Assembly (NCBI RefSeq): GCF_014839805.1
Contig: NC_051132.1
Span: forward strand, 3,596,001 to 3,660,000
Reading direction: 5' to 3'
DNA from: Manduca sexta
Taxonomy: Eukaryota > Arthropoda > Insecta > Lepidoptera > Sphingidae
Length of the DNA stretch: 64,000 nt
The stretch's first letter is position 1. Each line of letters opens with the position of its first letter. The notes below the pieces were generated by a model. That model was given only the letters and a program-made list of their open reading frames with translations, had not been told where the DNA came from and searched no databases. Below, in pieces: positions 52,921-64,000 of this stretch. The position numbers and the translations under genes are program-made.

Positions 52921-53829
52921 ATGTTAGACAAATGTCAACGACATTTGAAATCGTCTTGACTTTCGGTGCGTAACAATGCACACCTACTTCTGAAACATAT
53001 AATTAGCCGACCACTTAATATGTATTAGTGCTATACCTATCTTGAATTAATGTTATTGTAAGCAAATGAACGTTGGAAGTGTACGTAGACCTATTTTGCG
53101 TAATCTCCCTATTTTAATAGAACCTAAATCCGCGGCGGTTACAACACTCGACCACTTTTAAGCTTATGTGGTTCTCATAACTTCCACCAGAATTTGATAC
53201 ATTGTGCTTACTGTGATGTCATTTGTAAGTAAGGAAATAACAAAGACTCAATAATGAATCTGAACTTTTTTACACTAGCATTTAGCGCTAATGAAATATT
53301 TCACTACTGGAATTGACATAATATGGAAAGAAAACGAGGTAATTTTCAACATCAACATTACAAAAACAGATTATTACAAAATATCAAAACTCAAGAGTTA
53401 CTTATTACGCTCCTACTAAAGCATCTAAATATTTGACATCTATGTGATACAAACACGGGTATACAAAGGTCATTTTTAAATAATAGCAAATGCTGAGGTA
53501 AACTGATTACGCACGCAGAACATCGCAATTAAACCACTAATGAATACTATTCAGGAACATTGTTACCATTGTTACACAATTTTCGCACACAGACCTCATG
53601 TTAACGATCGGACGCACGAACAAAACGAATATTTGCTATTTAATTATAAAATACCTGTTATGAGATTAACATACCCCTAAGCCACCATTAAAGACAAAAG
53701 ATAACTAAAGGAAACCCTTAAGAAAAAAAATGTATTAACTTAGTATACTTCATTCACTATTCGAGTTTTACTTTACAAAAATACTTTATAATGTGTAATT
53801 TTGTGTTATTTAATATTTTTTTCTATAAA

Positions 53830-54040
53830 AATATGTGTGTATTCTTTGTAAATTATCGCTTGCTTTAACGGTGAAGGATAACATGGTGAGGAAACCTGCA
53901 CACCTGAGAAATTCTCTATAGGAAATTTGACGGTGTGTGAAGTCCACCAATCCGCACTAGGCCAGCGTGGTGTACTAAAACCTAATCCTCCTCAGTAGTA
54001 TAGGAGGCCTATGCTCAGCGGTGGGACACGATATAACATT
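53830..54040 (+). mobile_element. SINE family A
   Basis: TCGCTTGCTTTAACGGTGAAG, CACTAGGCCAGCGTGGTG, CTCAGTAGTATAGGAGGCC and CAGCGGTGGGACA match the family. The A/B-box head is missing. Confidence 0.85.
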
Positions 54041-54764
54041 TTATTTGGAATATCAACAGGAAAACACATCTAAATAAAAAAAATCGTAACTAGTAGACTC
54101 ATTGCGTAGCCTTTAAGACGCCATATAAGCTCAATACAAACGGAACACATTAAAAAAAAGACACACCTAAATCCTTTAAGCAAATTGATGGCCTTGTTTC
54201 GTCTATAACGTGTTCAAAACTGCGTCAATGAGGAAAACATTTCCATTGATGAGTAACGACCGAAATCAATTAACGACTCCAATCGTTAACTACAGAGCGA
54301 ACACCGACCGCGAAAAGGCATCGGTCGAAATCAAAGATTGACATGTTTATAAATAACTTACATATTTTGATTAGTTTATTGTGGGATTGATTGAGGAATT
54401 TAATCCATAATTTATTTATTTTATGACAGGATGAAAAAGTAATCAATCTGATAAAACTAAAACAAACGTCAAAAATTTAAATTAAAAAGTATTGTACGGA
54501 GCTTCTTATACTGAAATATTCGATGTTATTGGTCATTAACTGGGAATAATCTTTTTAAACCGGAACACATCTTTGCACGAATCTGCTTGACCGACAGATT
54601 AGGTAAAGCGGTATTTATATAGCACTTAGGACTCCAACATTCGCAAGATCTATTGAATTCTTTAAATCTTAGAATAAGTTCGAAATGTCAGCAACTATAA
54701 CAAATGATAATGAATTAATCACAGGCACGCGGGATATAATTGAAATTTCACGTTCGTACTGTCT

Positions 54765-55015
54765 GCTTTATTAGCATAGTTGTATTGCAATCGAGTTACG
54801 ACACCTGTGAGGTCTTGGATTAGAATCTCAGGTAGGGCAAAGTTACATTGGGTTTTTGTACTCATCAGTCATTATCAGCCCGGAGTCTAGCCAGATATGG
54901 CGATATGCTCGCCCTAATCACATTGTGGGAAGGAACAAACAGGCGAAAAGTTGATGCCCCGATTGCATCTCTGCCTAACCCTTCGGATATAAAGGCGTGA
55001 TATATGTACTGACTG
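54765..55015 (+). mobile_element. SINE family C, full-length
   Basis: The tRNA-like head includes TTAGCATAGTTGTATTGCAA and a B-box-like GGTCTTGGATTAGAATCTC. The body runs AGGGCAAAGT, CAGCCCGGAGTCTAG, GATATGGCGATATGCTCGCC and CTAACCCTTCGGATATAAAG. It is the reference copy for the fragments near 15.7-16.2 kb. Confidence 0.75.
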
Positions 55016-55705
55016 TTCAATTAAGAAATAATTTGTTTAAGACGATAAAGGCGTGATTTGTTTAACACGTCATTTGATTTAGTTTTTACATAATTTAGTG
55101 TTTTTCGCAACTTGATATGTCACATCACGGTCATTTGATACAAGAGCAAACACATATAAAGGAGTTGCTAAACTTTCATCACTTTGCCTTGAAACACTAA
55201 AATCTCGACATTTTATTTTGCCTCTTTAAAGGCTGTTGTTTATATCAGCAGTGACATTATTATTGTTTAATTAAAAACTACCATCATTTCTATGATGGAT
55301 AATGATAGAAAATCTAATATTATCATTCAGATATTTCGGAATGTTCACCACATTTAAACTACATAAATAAAATCAATACCACTCACATCTCCTTTCCGTG
55401 AACAATTCAAAAAATGGAAACTAAAATAATAGGAAATCTTTAAATAGCGAATCCAAGGTGCGAGCCTTTTAAGTAGCCCCACAATGTCACAACATACTAC
55501 ACATTTAATTAAAATTATATGGCTGTTGCCTAACGCTCATGAGTCATAGTAACGAAAGTGTGCAAATACGGGTCATGTTGCAAAAATGAATATCACTAAC
55601 ATATTTTGTACTTTGAGTCCTAAGACTCGAGACTGGTGATATTTTTGCAAAAAAAATCATGAAATATGTTTAAATCATTTTTGAAGTGGCTTTAGCTATC
55701 TACAA

Positions 55706-55972
55706 TCCTACTAATATTATAAATGAGAAAGTTTGTGAAGATGGATGTATGGATGTATGTATGTTTGTTCCTCTTTCACGAAAAAACTACTGAACGGATT
55801 TGGATGAAACTTTACAGTAAAATTAGTTATACATCAGAATAACACATAGGCTATAATTTATAATGATTTTGTGTAATTTGGTCATAATATAACGATATGT
55901 ATATCAAGTAAATCGGAAGAAAATTACCCCGGAAAACTCCCTCACGCGGGCGAAGCCGCAAGCAAAAGCTAG
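55706..55972 (+). mobile_element. Non-autonomous Helitron
   Basis: Begins TCCTACTAATATTATAAATG after A, contains CTACTGAACGGATTTGGATG, and ends with the hairpin GCGGGCGAAGCCGC, then AAGCAAAAGCTAG before T. The 5' TC, 3' CTAG, hairpin and A|T insertion site are all present. 267 bases, no protein. Confidence 0.9.
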
Positions 55973-56649
55973 TCTAACATAAAACTATTCACTACTTTCA
56001 ATAGTAACATAAAAACAGGTTAATACAATTTTCCTGTAACTTGATTTAAATTGCTTGACATATTTGCAAATAAAAAAACGATTACCGTTATCTGTAGAAC
56101 TTATTATTCTATCAACCAAATAAACCATTCATATTTTATAAATAAGTTTAATGAATAAGAAAGTAGTAGACGACATAAAAAAAACGGTAGTGTGTCAAAA
56201 ATTTATAATAAATTAACTTTTTGATATTGCTATTTCAATTCTGTTAAGGTATTTAACATATATATTATAACGATCTTTAGCAAAGATGATGCAGATATTT
56301 TGTGTAGAGGATGTTATTAAGATCCATATACTTCAGAAAATGAAATAGGTGAAATCTGTAACATCATGTAAGAGATAGGTAAAAATTGTGATGTAATTGT
56401 AAAACATACCGTGGACTCTATTGCAGTGAATGTGGTCAGTGGCCGAGGAAACCTCAAACGACCCGAAACAGGATATGGTCAAATGTATGAATGTTCTTAA
56501 ATTATATATCTGAGTGAATTTAACGTAAGATAGAGGTTTTATTTGAAATTTAAATTGATATTATATCTTTTGAATAAATAAACACTCACGGGTATAAAAT
56601 CCATTTATATATATTTTAGAATATTAAATATGTTACCCAAGAAATGAAT

Positions 56650-56805
56650 TTATTGAAATTAAACTAATTTTTCGGATTCTATCGCGGTATTTTGTTTTTT
56701 ATTTTTCTCCCGACGTTTCGAAGACTTTGCAGCCTTCATGGTCACGGGGGGGAAAAATTAGTTTAATTTCAATGTCTAACATTCGCGTAAATATAAGAAA
56801 TGAAT
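56650..56805. mobile_element. TCTCCCGACGTTTC fold-back family, short palindrome
   Basis: TTGAAATTAAACTAATTTTTCGG at the left is mirrored by AAAATTAGTTTAATTTCAATG. TCCCGACGTTTCGAAGACTTTG lies in the centre. It is a compact palindromic derivative of the elements at 52.3-52.9 kb. Confidence 0.8.
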
Positions 56806-57201
56806 TTATGTTAACCGTTACATACGATATTTTAGACAAAATTTAAAACCAGCCTGATTTTATTCACAAAAGTGGCTTTGCAACCATAGTTCAGAGTACA
56901 GACCGATGCCAACTATAAACCAATCAAAATAAATCGCAAGGAAGCATGTCAAACAAATTTTATTTATTTATTACTTCATTTTTGCGACCGAACCCAAGAT
57001 AACGATTGGGATCGTTTATAAATGTTAATCATGAAAGACCAAAAGAACGTGTAGGTAGATAGTAAAGAGAACTTTAAAACAGTACGAGTAAAACATATTC
57101 AGAATTTAATAATGCTAAAAGATAGTTGACACGGTGGACGCTTCAACACAATGGATGCTCCAGTTCAATACGATATAGTGCTGCAATTCAGGTGCAGCCT
57201 A

Positions 57202-57560
57202 TCATCGTCGACCAATGATCATTAAGTGTCCATTGTTCCTAATGACTGTCAGTGTCCCGTCAACATTATCAAGAGGTAGATTGTCAACAGGGTCTAAATA
57301 CAAGTATTTTACGGAAAGTTCGAAAACGTGACTGTTTTGCGTATGATGCGCGGCACGTGGTGATCCAAAAAGAAGATAATTGTCAAGAAGATTGTACACC
57401 TATCGGTAATTATGCTTGTTATGGTGGCGTTAATAAGACCAATGAGAAAATACTCATAGGATTTGATACAGAATCTCAAAATGTATATCATGTATATCAT
57501 GTTAGAAGTTTTAATAAAATAAATTTGCAAGACGCAAATTACCTTGGCAATTTGTAGCCA
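57202..57560. other. Unassigned stretch open on both strands
   Basis: A plus frame of about 100 codons with no ATG start (57252-57557) contains DNCQEDCTPIGNYACYGG. A minus frame (57202-57399) contains VKYLYLDPVDNLPLDNVDGT. Only one, or neither, can be real. No family is recognised and no splice sites are convincing. Confidence 0.25.
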
Positions 57561-58019
57561 GATAAAAGTATGTATCAAACTTTGTTTATTAGTAGCATTC
57601 TTTAATCATATCTAGAATGTGTTCATGAATGAAGCAAATAATGAGGTCGAAACTAATTTGTAGGCAAATCGTGTTTAGTTAGAATTAATACATGTTTAGG
57701 ATATTGTATTCCAACACGCGTCGCATGCACTACGATCGATACGTATTATATAAATATTACTGTTAGGTAAAATTTCACCGAGTTGCTTACGTTTCCGACA
57801 AAGCACAGAAATAGAAACAAAATACTATCAATTTAAAAAGGTAACTGAATGAAAATAACACTTTTCCAACTGGTTAGCGAAATTCGAAATCTTACCATAG
57901 AAAGTAAAGCACAGTTTATTAAAGAGTTCGGAATGTCAAAAGTAGAATTTAAACTAAGAAGACTTAGCGATACACTTTGACGCAACGAAATACAGTTCGA
58001 GAAAAAATAGTTTCGATTG

Positions 58020-58200
58020 TTTATGTAACACCGTCGCGTAAACGTTTTTTATTACACGCGGGCGCGGGAGACGTGCGCTCAGGCTCGCGGACGACGCAAA
58101 ACTGATTCCGATATGCTATGCGCGTCACGCGTGCGCGCGCGCATCCTATTATCGATGTGACAGTGGGTTCCAAACCACTGCCAAGAGAAATGGACGACAA
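58020..58200. promoter_or_regulatory. CpG-rich island, possible promoter
   Basis: A cluster of CG dinucleotides (GGGCGCGGGAGACGTGCGC, then GCGTGCGCGCGCGCATC) stands out from the AT-rich surroundings and includes an alternating purine-pyrimidine run. A short plus frame MDDKIELLHLTLAVVIRTS starts at about 58191. It could be a distal promoter or first exon of GPAT1 on minus, or of an unseen plus-strand gene. Confidence 0.25.
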
Positions 58201-58279
58201 AATAGAACTGCTCCATTTGACCCTCGCCGTTGTTATTAGGACAAGTAGTTTAGATGCTTCGGAAATACCATGCATATTT

Positions 58280-59750
58280 TACCATAACATCTAGCCGTAC
58301 TCTTCAAAGGAAACATACAAGAAATGTTGTCTACTAAATCTCTGACAATAAAACACAGGCAAACTTTAGGCCCAAAGAAGTTCGAAAAACTACATTTTTG
58401 TATCTTATATAAAAAATTAAAGAACAATCATATAATAATAAAGGATAACAATGTTTTAAGATTTAATTGCTCAATCATTACGACTCATAATTGTGCAATC
58501 CGAACCAATCTTAGTTTAATCTAAATTTAGTTTCACCAAATTATGCTAAATCTAGCCTAACCGTTTTTTTATTATTCATTATAGTTTTGATTCATGGACA
58601 TTAAATGCATATTGTTTATTTAAATTTATGCTGATATTTGTGGTGATAAAACTCTGGCAAATGATCAAGTGATTCAGTTGATGGTTAGTTACTTGGAGAG
58701 CAACCACCGTTAGTAATAATCATCTAGAGAACCCGATAACTCGTTGCTGCGTTGATCACATTTAAGGTTTTAGGTACCTTGGAGGTTCAAAATTATAATA
58801 GTTGTATAATATCGTAAAGGATTTCCAGTCTCACAAGTAGTGTAATAAACAAATTCAGTAATAATTAATATAATAACATCATATAATCATTGTAGTAAAT
58901 GGATACATAAAAGTTATTGGCTAGCTAATTAAATTTTTACTTCGCTAAACATAATTAGCTGCATATAGCTATTTGACTCTAACTGCGAAATATAAGGAGA
59001 AAGTAAAAGGATTGAACTGCATATCTTCATAGTTTATAAGGTCCTGGTATACGAGTAAATTTAAAGTAAATGTTTGCTTACTTTTGATTGAAAACCGCAG
59101 TGGTTTTTGTGATTATATTTTGTGTAAATTATTAATAAACTAACTTCAATTGACTTCAGAAGCTTAAGCTTAAACTCAAAAGAGGCATCAAGTGAGCCGG
59201 AGTATCCCAAGTCTATATTCGTTCTATGATATGACAAGGGGCAAGGCTATCGCCAAATCAGGCGCAGTTACTATACCGGGCAACAAACTGACAAAGAAAC
59301 TCTGATATTTTTAAAAGGTTTCCCTAGGACAACAGACATAGAATTTCACGATTCACAACTAACTCATGCCTTTAATACTCCAATCAGCTGTAGTTCAAAT
59401 TATACATTCTTTAGTCGCAACTCCTCCCGCTGTATCTCCTTGGAATAACTATCAATTTCATTGTGTTCTTTTCGGGGACTAAAGGTTGTCTAAAAAGTGG
59501 ATCTACTTAGGCTATCTGTACGTCAAGCTTTATCAAAATCCATCTAAACACCTTTACATTTATAATAGGAAGATAGGATAAGATTATTCATGGGTGCAAA
59601 GTTCATAATTTGAAACAAAGAAAATTAAAAAACATTTGTATCGGCGAAACGCGCGCCGATCAAAACAAAAAAGCATCAAAACATTCCAAAACGGGACGAG
59701 ATTGAGATCACTTTACATACTACAAAGAATTTCAGTAACACCGCATTGGT
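58280..59750. other. Intergenic stretch with SINE C scraps
   Basis: No gene is recognised. Around 59215-59285 there is a diverged fragment of SINE family C (GGCTATCGCCAAATCAGGCGC). Confidence 0.4.
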
Positions 59751-59760
59751 ATCTTCATCA

Positions 59761-59937
59761 GGGCCCTTATTCTGTATGATAGTGTAAACGCGTAACGCGG
59801 CCGTGTCATGTTATCTTCGAGAAATGTGCGTGGAATGGTATTCTGTAAGCCAAAGTTCTATAGTCCTAAACATGATGCGTTGTGTTACGTGCTTGTTACG
59901 CACTGTCAAAATAACGTGCGGGATAGGATAAGGCCCC
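59761..59937. mobile_element. GGGGCCTTATTC-type MITE, second copy
   Basis: Runs from GGGCCCTTATTCTGTATGATAG to GGGATAGGATAAGGCCCC, nearly the same sequence as 15881-16059. 177 bases and non-coding. Confidence 0.8.
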
Positions 59938-62478
59938 AGCTCGTTTCTTCGTAACACCGCGTCGGGTATGTGGGTATTACATTTTTTGCGTCATAATAAC
60001 TGGGTCGTAACTTTGCAATTACGTGAATAGATTTATTTCTGCATTGATAGTACTTTTATTATTTCGGAATTTTAGCAACGTTGGAAAATCTAATTAATCA
60101 ACTTTAAGTTCTTTGCCGCACCGTTAAGGCATAAAACTCTTCAATAAGTATTGTGACAAAACTGAACAAGTAATCATTATTTCTTACAAGAACGGGAGTG
60201 TATATACAAGTATTTCTTTATCAACAATTATGGAAATACTTATCTTTATTAAACGGAACCAGGTAGGTGAACGGCCTATAAGTTTACAACTTCAGCCTAA
60301 GCATTAGACCTCGAGGAAGAAGCCAGGGGTTGCATTCAAATAAATCGCTTATCTGCAAGCGCTGGTTAAAGATAAAAAATTATTTAACACAACAAAAACA
60401 ATAAATATCTAGTAGACAGTTTATAGTCGTCTGGAAAGCGTAGATGGTGTAGAACCCTTTATAGTGGTTTGATCTAGCAAGTCAGGTTCCAGATTTATTG
60501 GTGTAACCAGTAAAATGGGTTACATTCTTCGCAAGCCACACAATGTGTCTCTTTGGTCGAATTTCTCAGCGTAAGTTTAAGGTGACCCAAAATAGGTCAT
60601 TTCACACTTCATAAAGATAAACTAACCGTGACGTAAGTACTTTAAAACTATGTAAAGTTTTTTAGTGTTAATACATGCATAAATTTAATAATAAATGTAT
60701 TTTGCTTGTTTTGTTCCCACATTCGAACCTTTTTTGCAAAACCAGAGTTATGATGTAAATGTTAGATAATAATCTATAAAAATAAAAATCTGTTGCTACA
60801 TAATATGTTAGAGCATCACTTACCAACGGCTGGACTGATAATCTTGTGTGTCGTGGTCCTAATTACGAAGACAATGAAGTGTCAAAGAATAATTTTGAAA
60901 AATGTATGGAAAGTTACGGGAAAAGTTAATAATTTGTAATTGATATTTTTGGAAGAAAATTTTGATTTAATCTCTGAAGTCACTTCACCGGCTTCAATAA
61001 AAAAAATGATGAGAGTTTAGCTAGTTCCAGTTGGAACTATAGGATGATTTTGTACCCGTCAGGTGGCGCATTTGTTGAGACCTAATAAATTAAAGGTAGT
61101 TTACATAAAATACGATCTGTGGTAGGACAAGGCCCACCGGGCCCACTAGTTAAAGATAAAAAACATGAATGCCGTCTTATACCATTATATTCTATTCTTA
61201 TTAAAGGAATAAAAATCCGCATTCTAAAAACATCTTACGTGAGTGATACATAAGTATATAAAAAAGATGAAAACAAAATTTACGAAACTTCACCAACATT
61301 ACCAGCATTATTGTTTATAAAAATTATAAAGAATAACCTCGAGAGGTATTGAAATGATTTAAATCCTCTTGTCAAATAATACTACAGTGGGCCATTGGCA
61401 CTTTGTTATTTAAATTACGTTAACTTTATCTGCGATATTTAAACGCGGAGGAAAGAGAGCTAAGAGTGTGTATTGGAACACAAAATTTCATAAAAACATT
61501 TTACTTGACATATTGCAGAGATTAAAAAGTGAATAACCCTAACCAGATTTCACGTAAAGCATTACATTGGTGTGATGGGAGTATACCGGTTTTTCATGTT
61601 CGATAGAGACATGCTATGCCAAGTAATTATGGGCGGGATGGCAGGCCCACTGTTTCTATAAAGTAACATTGCAAATAAAAATCCCTTCTCTAATGGACCA
61701 CTTTATTCCTAAAAAGTACAGCAGCGAACCATCTATTCCTTACCAATATAAATGGTCAACTATTGGGAGTATTTACCGTCCACCAGCTTCACTTGCTATT
61801 TTACTGGACTGTTAACAAATAATGGTAACGATTACGCACTACCCATGACCATGAAGCGGCTTCCGAACTAACCAACAGGTTTTGTGAAGGATGAGGTCGT
61901 TATGAGGCCGCTCAGTTGTTCACACATCTCGAAATACTCTAAAATGTACAAAATTTTTGGTAGGTTAAATTAATTGCTGTTTAGGGAATTATTTTGGATT
62001 CTGTATTACGCTTGAGCATCCAAGCAGATCTAACTGTATCTAAATTTCTGGGTATTAATTCAATTTCAATAATTCAGCAGTGATAACGACAATGTGGTTG
62101 AAAATTACAGACACTTATTAACACCATAATAAGTTACCGTTTTGAGTGCTCATACTTTCAACCGACTTAAGAAAAAGAAGGAGGTTCTTAATTCGATTGT
62201 ATTTTTTAAAACGCAAGACTTACAACAATCTTTTTCCTTAAAATACCTGTTCAGATATATATATGTATGTACGTGGGAAGTCAAAATGGAAAAATTGCAA
62301 ATTCTTCTGTACAATTTTATTGTTACTCGATACACATCTTATTTACTTCACACAGGCGCTCAAAGCAAAACTTTTAAGATTAAATATTCCTACATAAAAT
62401 ATAAAAGAAAAATACAAGTGTTTACAAACAATTTCAGCTTTTACAAATAGATTACAATCACGCTTGTTTATAGAGTTA
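59938..62478. other. Intergenic stretch
   Basis: No gene is recognised. A sequence around 60800-61120 (ATCACTTACCAACGGCTGG and following) looks like a dispersed repeat, but its limits are not visible. The frames at 62142-62450 have random AT-rich composition. Confidence 0.35.
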
Positions 62479-62486
62479 TAAGTTAG

Positions 62487-63777
62487 CAGTGGCGAAGGGT
62501 GAAATTTTTCAAAAGGTAACCCGGTGTAAAAAAAAATTGGCGTCAGTTAAGATATCGGGGGCAATTTATCGGAAAACAAAAACTAAGACAACGGATTAGT
62601 CTTAATTCGAAATCAACAAACGTTGACATACATACTAAATTACCTATTATGCGTAAATAATTGAAACATTCATAAAATCGAACAATAAACGAAGATAATT
62701 CTCGATCCATTAATCAAAGTATAAGTACTTACCTTTTAATTTGTTATAACAGCAACAAAAGTAAGTATTAAAATTATAACCACACTACCTACCTATAAGT
62801 ATCTGTTTATTTTCAAAATAAAACTATAAATGTAATAGAAATAGGTATCACGATCGCCAAACAGACCAACAGTTTAAGTCTACCTACATGATAAACTTAT
62901 ATAATTATCAATTTAAATTATAATCAAGAAAGGTTATTCGTTAACTTTTGATTGTATCGTGGTGCTACTTTAAATTCGGTAAAATATCATATTTATTTTC
63001 TTCTATCAAACATTTTGTGTCTAAAATCAAAAACTTTCAGATCTTCTTCAAATATTTTACCATCTAAATACTAATATGTGAAATCACCGACTAATAAATA
63101 ATATACTTACGTAAAGGTAGACATTAAACTGATCACAGGTAGTTATTTCCATCATAATACACTTTTATTTGTAGTTTCTAAATAAACAAAGCGCTGGTAA
63201 CTAAATATCACAGAACTATCAAAAAATAAAATGAATATAACAATTTACAAAACACCGCAACTTGGTAGCATAATAGATTATGAAGTTTGAAGGACGTAAA
63301 AAGCGACAACTATACAAAGTCGGTTAACGTGAAGCCGAACTAGCTCGGGTTACCTTTGCCCATATCTTCCGCGCGATTTCGACAAACACTGGCATAGAAA
63401 GTCATAGAAAGTGCTGCCATCTATATTAAAAAACATACTACGACATTAAGCCGCTTGACAGCGGGTTACCTTTGCCTGTGGCGTCACAATTTCACTTAGG
63501 TAACGGAATTTCTGGGGAACTAAATACAAGGTGCGCCATCTAACGTTATTTAAAATAAGCAATTGATATCGATTAAATTAACAAACAACGGGCTAATGGC
63601 CGATAGATGTCATTATTAAGTTATCAATTATAATTAATAAGTTAAGCTATTATAATTATTGTCCATTGTCTGATATGTTGTAAATTTATATTTGCCTATT
63701 AAATATATTGTTTAGTATCACCGAAAACCTAAAAGGGAAGCCGGTAGGAATCGGCTTGTATGGACGCTTCGCCACTG
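62487..63777. mobile_element. hAT-like non-autonomous transposon with 8-bp target duplication
   Basis: The ends are CAGTGGCGAAGGGTGAAAT and GGACGCTTCGCCACTG. TAAGTTAG flanks both sides (62479-62486 and 63778-63785). The 8-bp duplication and CAG...CTG ends fit the hAT superfamily. Subterminal GTTACCTTTGCC motifs occur twice near the right end and GGTAACCCGG once near the left. There is no transposase frame. Confidence 0.88.
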
Positions 63778-64000
63778 TAAGTTAGTTCAAGGTAATTATA
63801 ATATATACATATATTCCACAGATAATGTCCTGCATCTGGTCTTCTACGTGGAAATCTAGTACTTATATTAATCATGACTAATAAGGCAGGTGATGACCTT
63901 ATAATTAAGGAGTCAAGACATCTGGCAGTGAGAGATAATCATCTGATTACATGTTACGAATAAGATAAAAGATACCGCGCCTTTTAATATTATAGCACGT

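Overview
This window is nuclear DNA from an insect, most likely a moth or butterfly. The background is AT-rich. Genes have GT-AG introns and much more GC-rich exons. At least four families of tRNA-related SINEs or LINE tails of lepidopteran type recur, together with Helitrons, hAT-like elements and many fold-back MITEs. No prokaryotic operon, CRISPR array, rRNA or convincing tRNA gene was seen.

Two complete protein-coding genes can be assembled, and they are arranged tail to tail. (1) A plus-strand gene (coding exons 3877-6087, four exons) encodes a protein of about 599 residues with eight C-x2-C...H-x3/5-H zinc fingers of the U1/matrin (JAZ-like) kind. (2) A minus-strand gene (coding exons from 48922 down to 10706, sixteen exons, 2,610 coding bases, 869 residues) encodes a mitochondrial-type glycerol-3-phosphate acyltransferase (GPAT1/GPAM; the Drosophila homologue is called mino). 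All four acyltransferase motifs are present and every splice phase closes. It catalyses the first step of glycerolipid synthesis, making lysophosphatidate from glycerol-3-phosphate and acyl-CoA.

Layout: 1-3841 is intergenic or 5' sequence with a hexanucleotide satellite and a fold-back MITE. 3842-6600 is the zinc-finger gene. 6600-10200 is the intergenic gap between the two 3' ends. 10200-20869 holds GPAT1 exons 4-16. 20870-41175 is one very large (20.3 kb) GPAT1 intron full of transposon debris, with a GC-rich coding-like island near 27.7 kb. 41176-48922 holds GPAT1 exons 1-3, with coding-like minus-strand segments inside intron 1. 49200-49350 is a plausible promoter. 49.4-64 kb is intergenic or unassigned sequence with many mobile elements, including a 1.29 kb hAT-like element with an intact 8-bp target duplication.

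No new biological system could be demonstrated. The best leads are unassigned coding-like segments nested in GPAT1 introns, transposon insertions whose boundaries can be read exactly from target duplications or an empty paralogous site, and a SINE lying directly against a GPAT1 splice acceptor.
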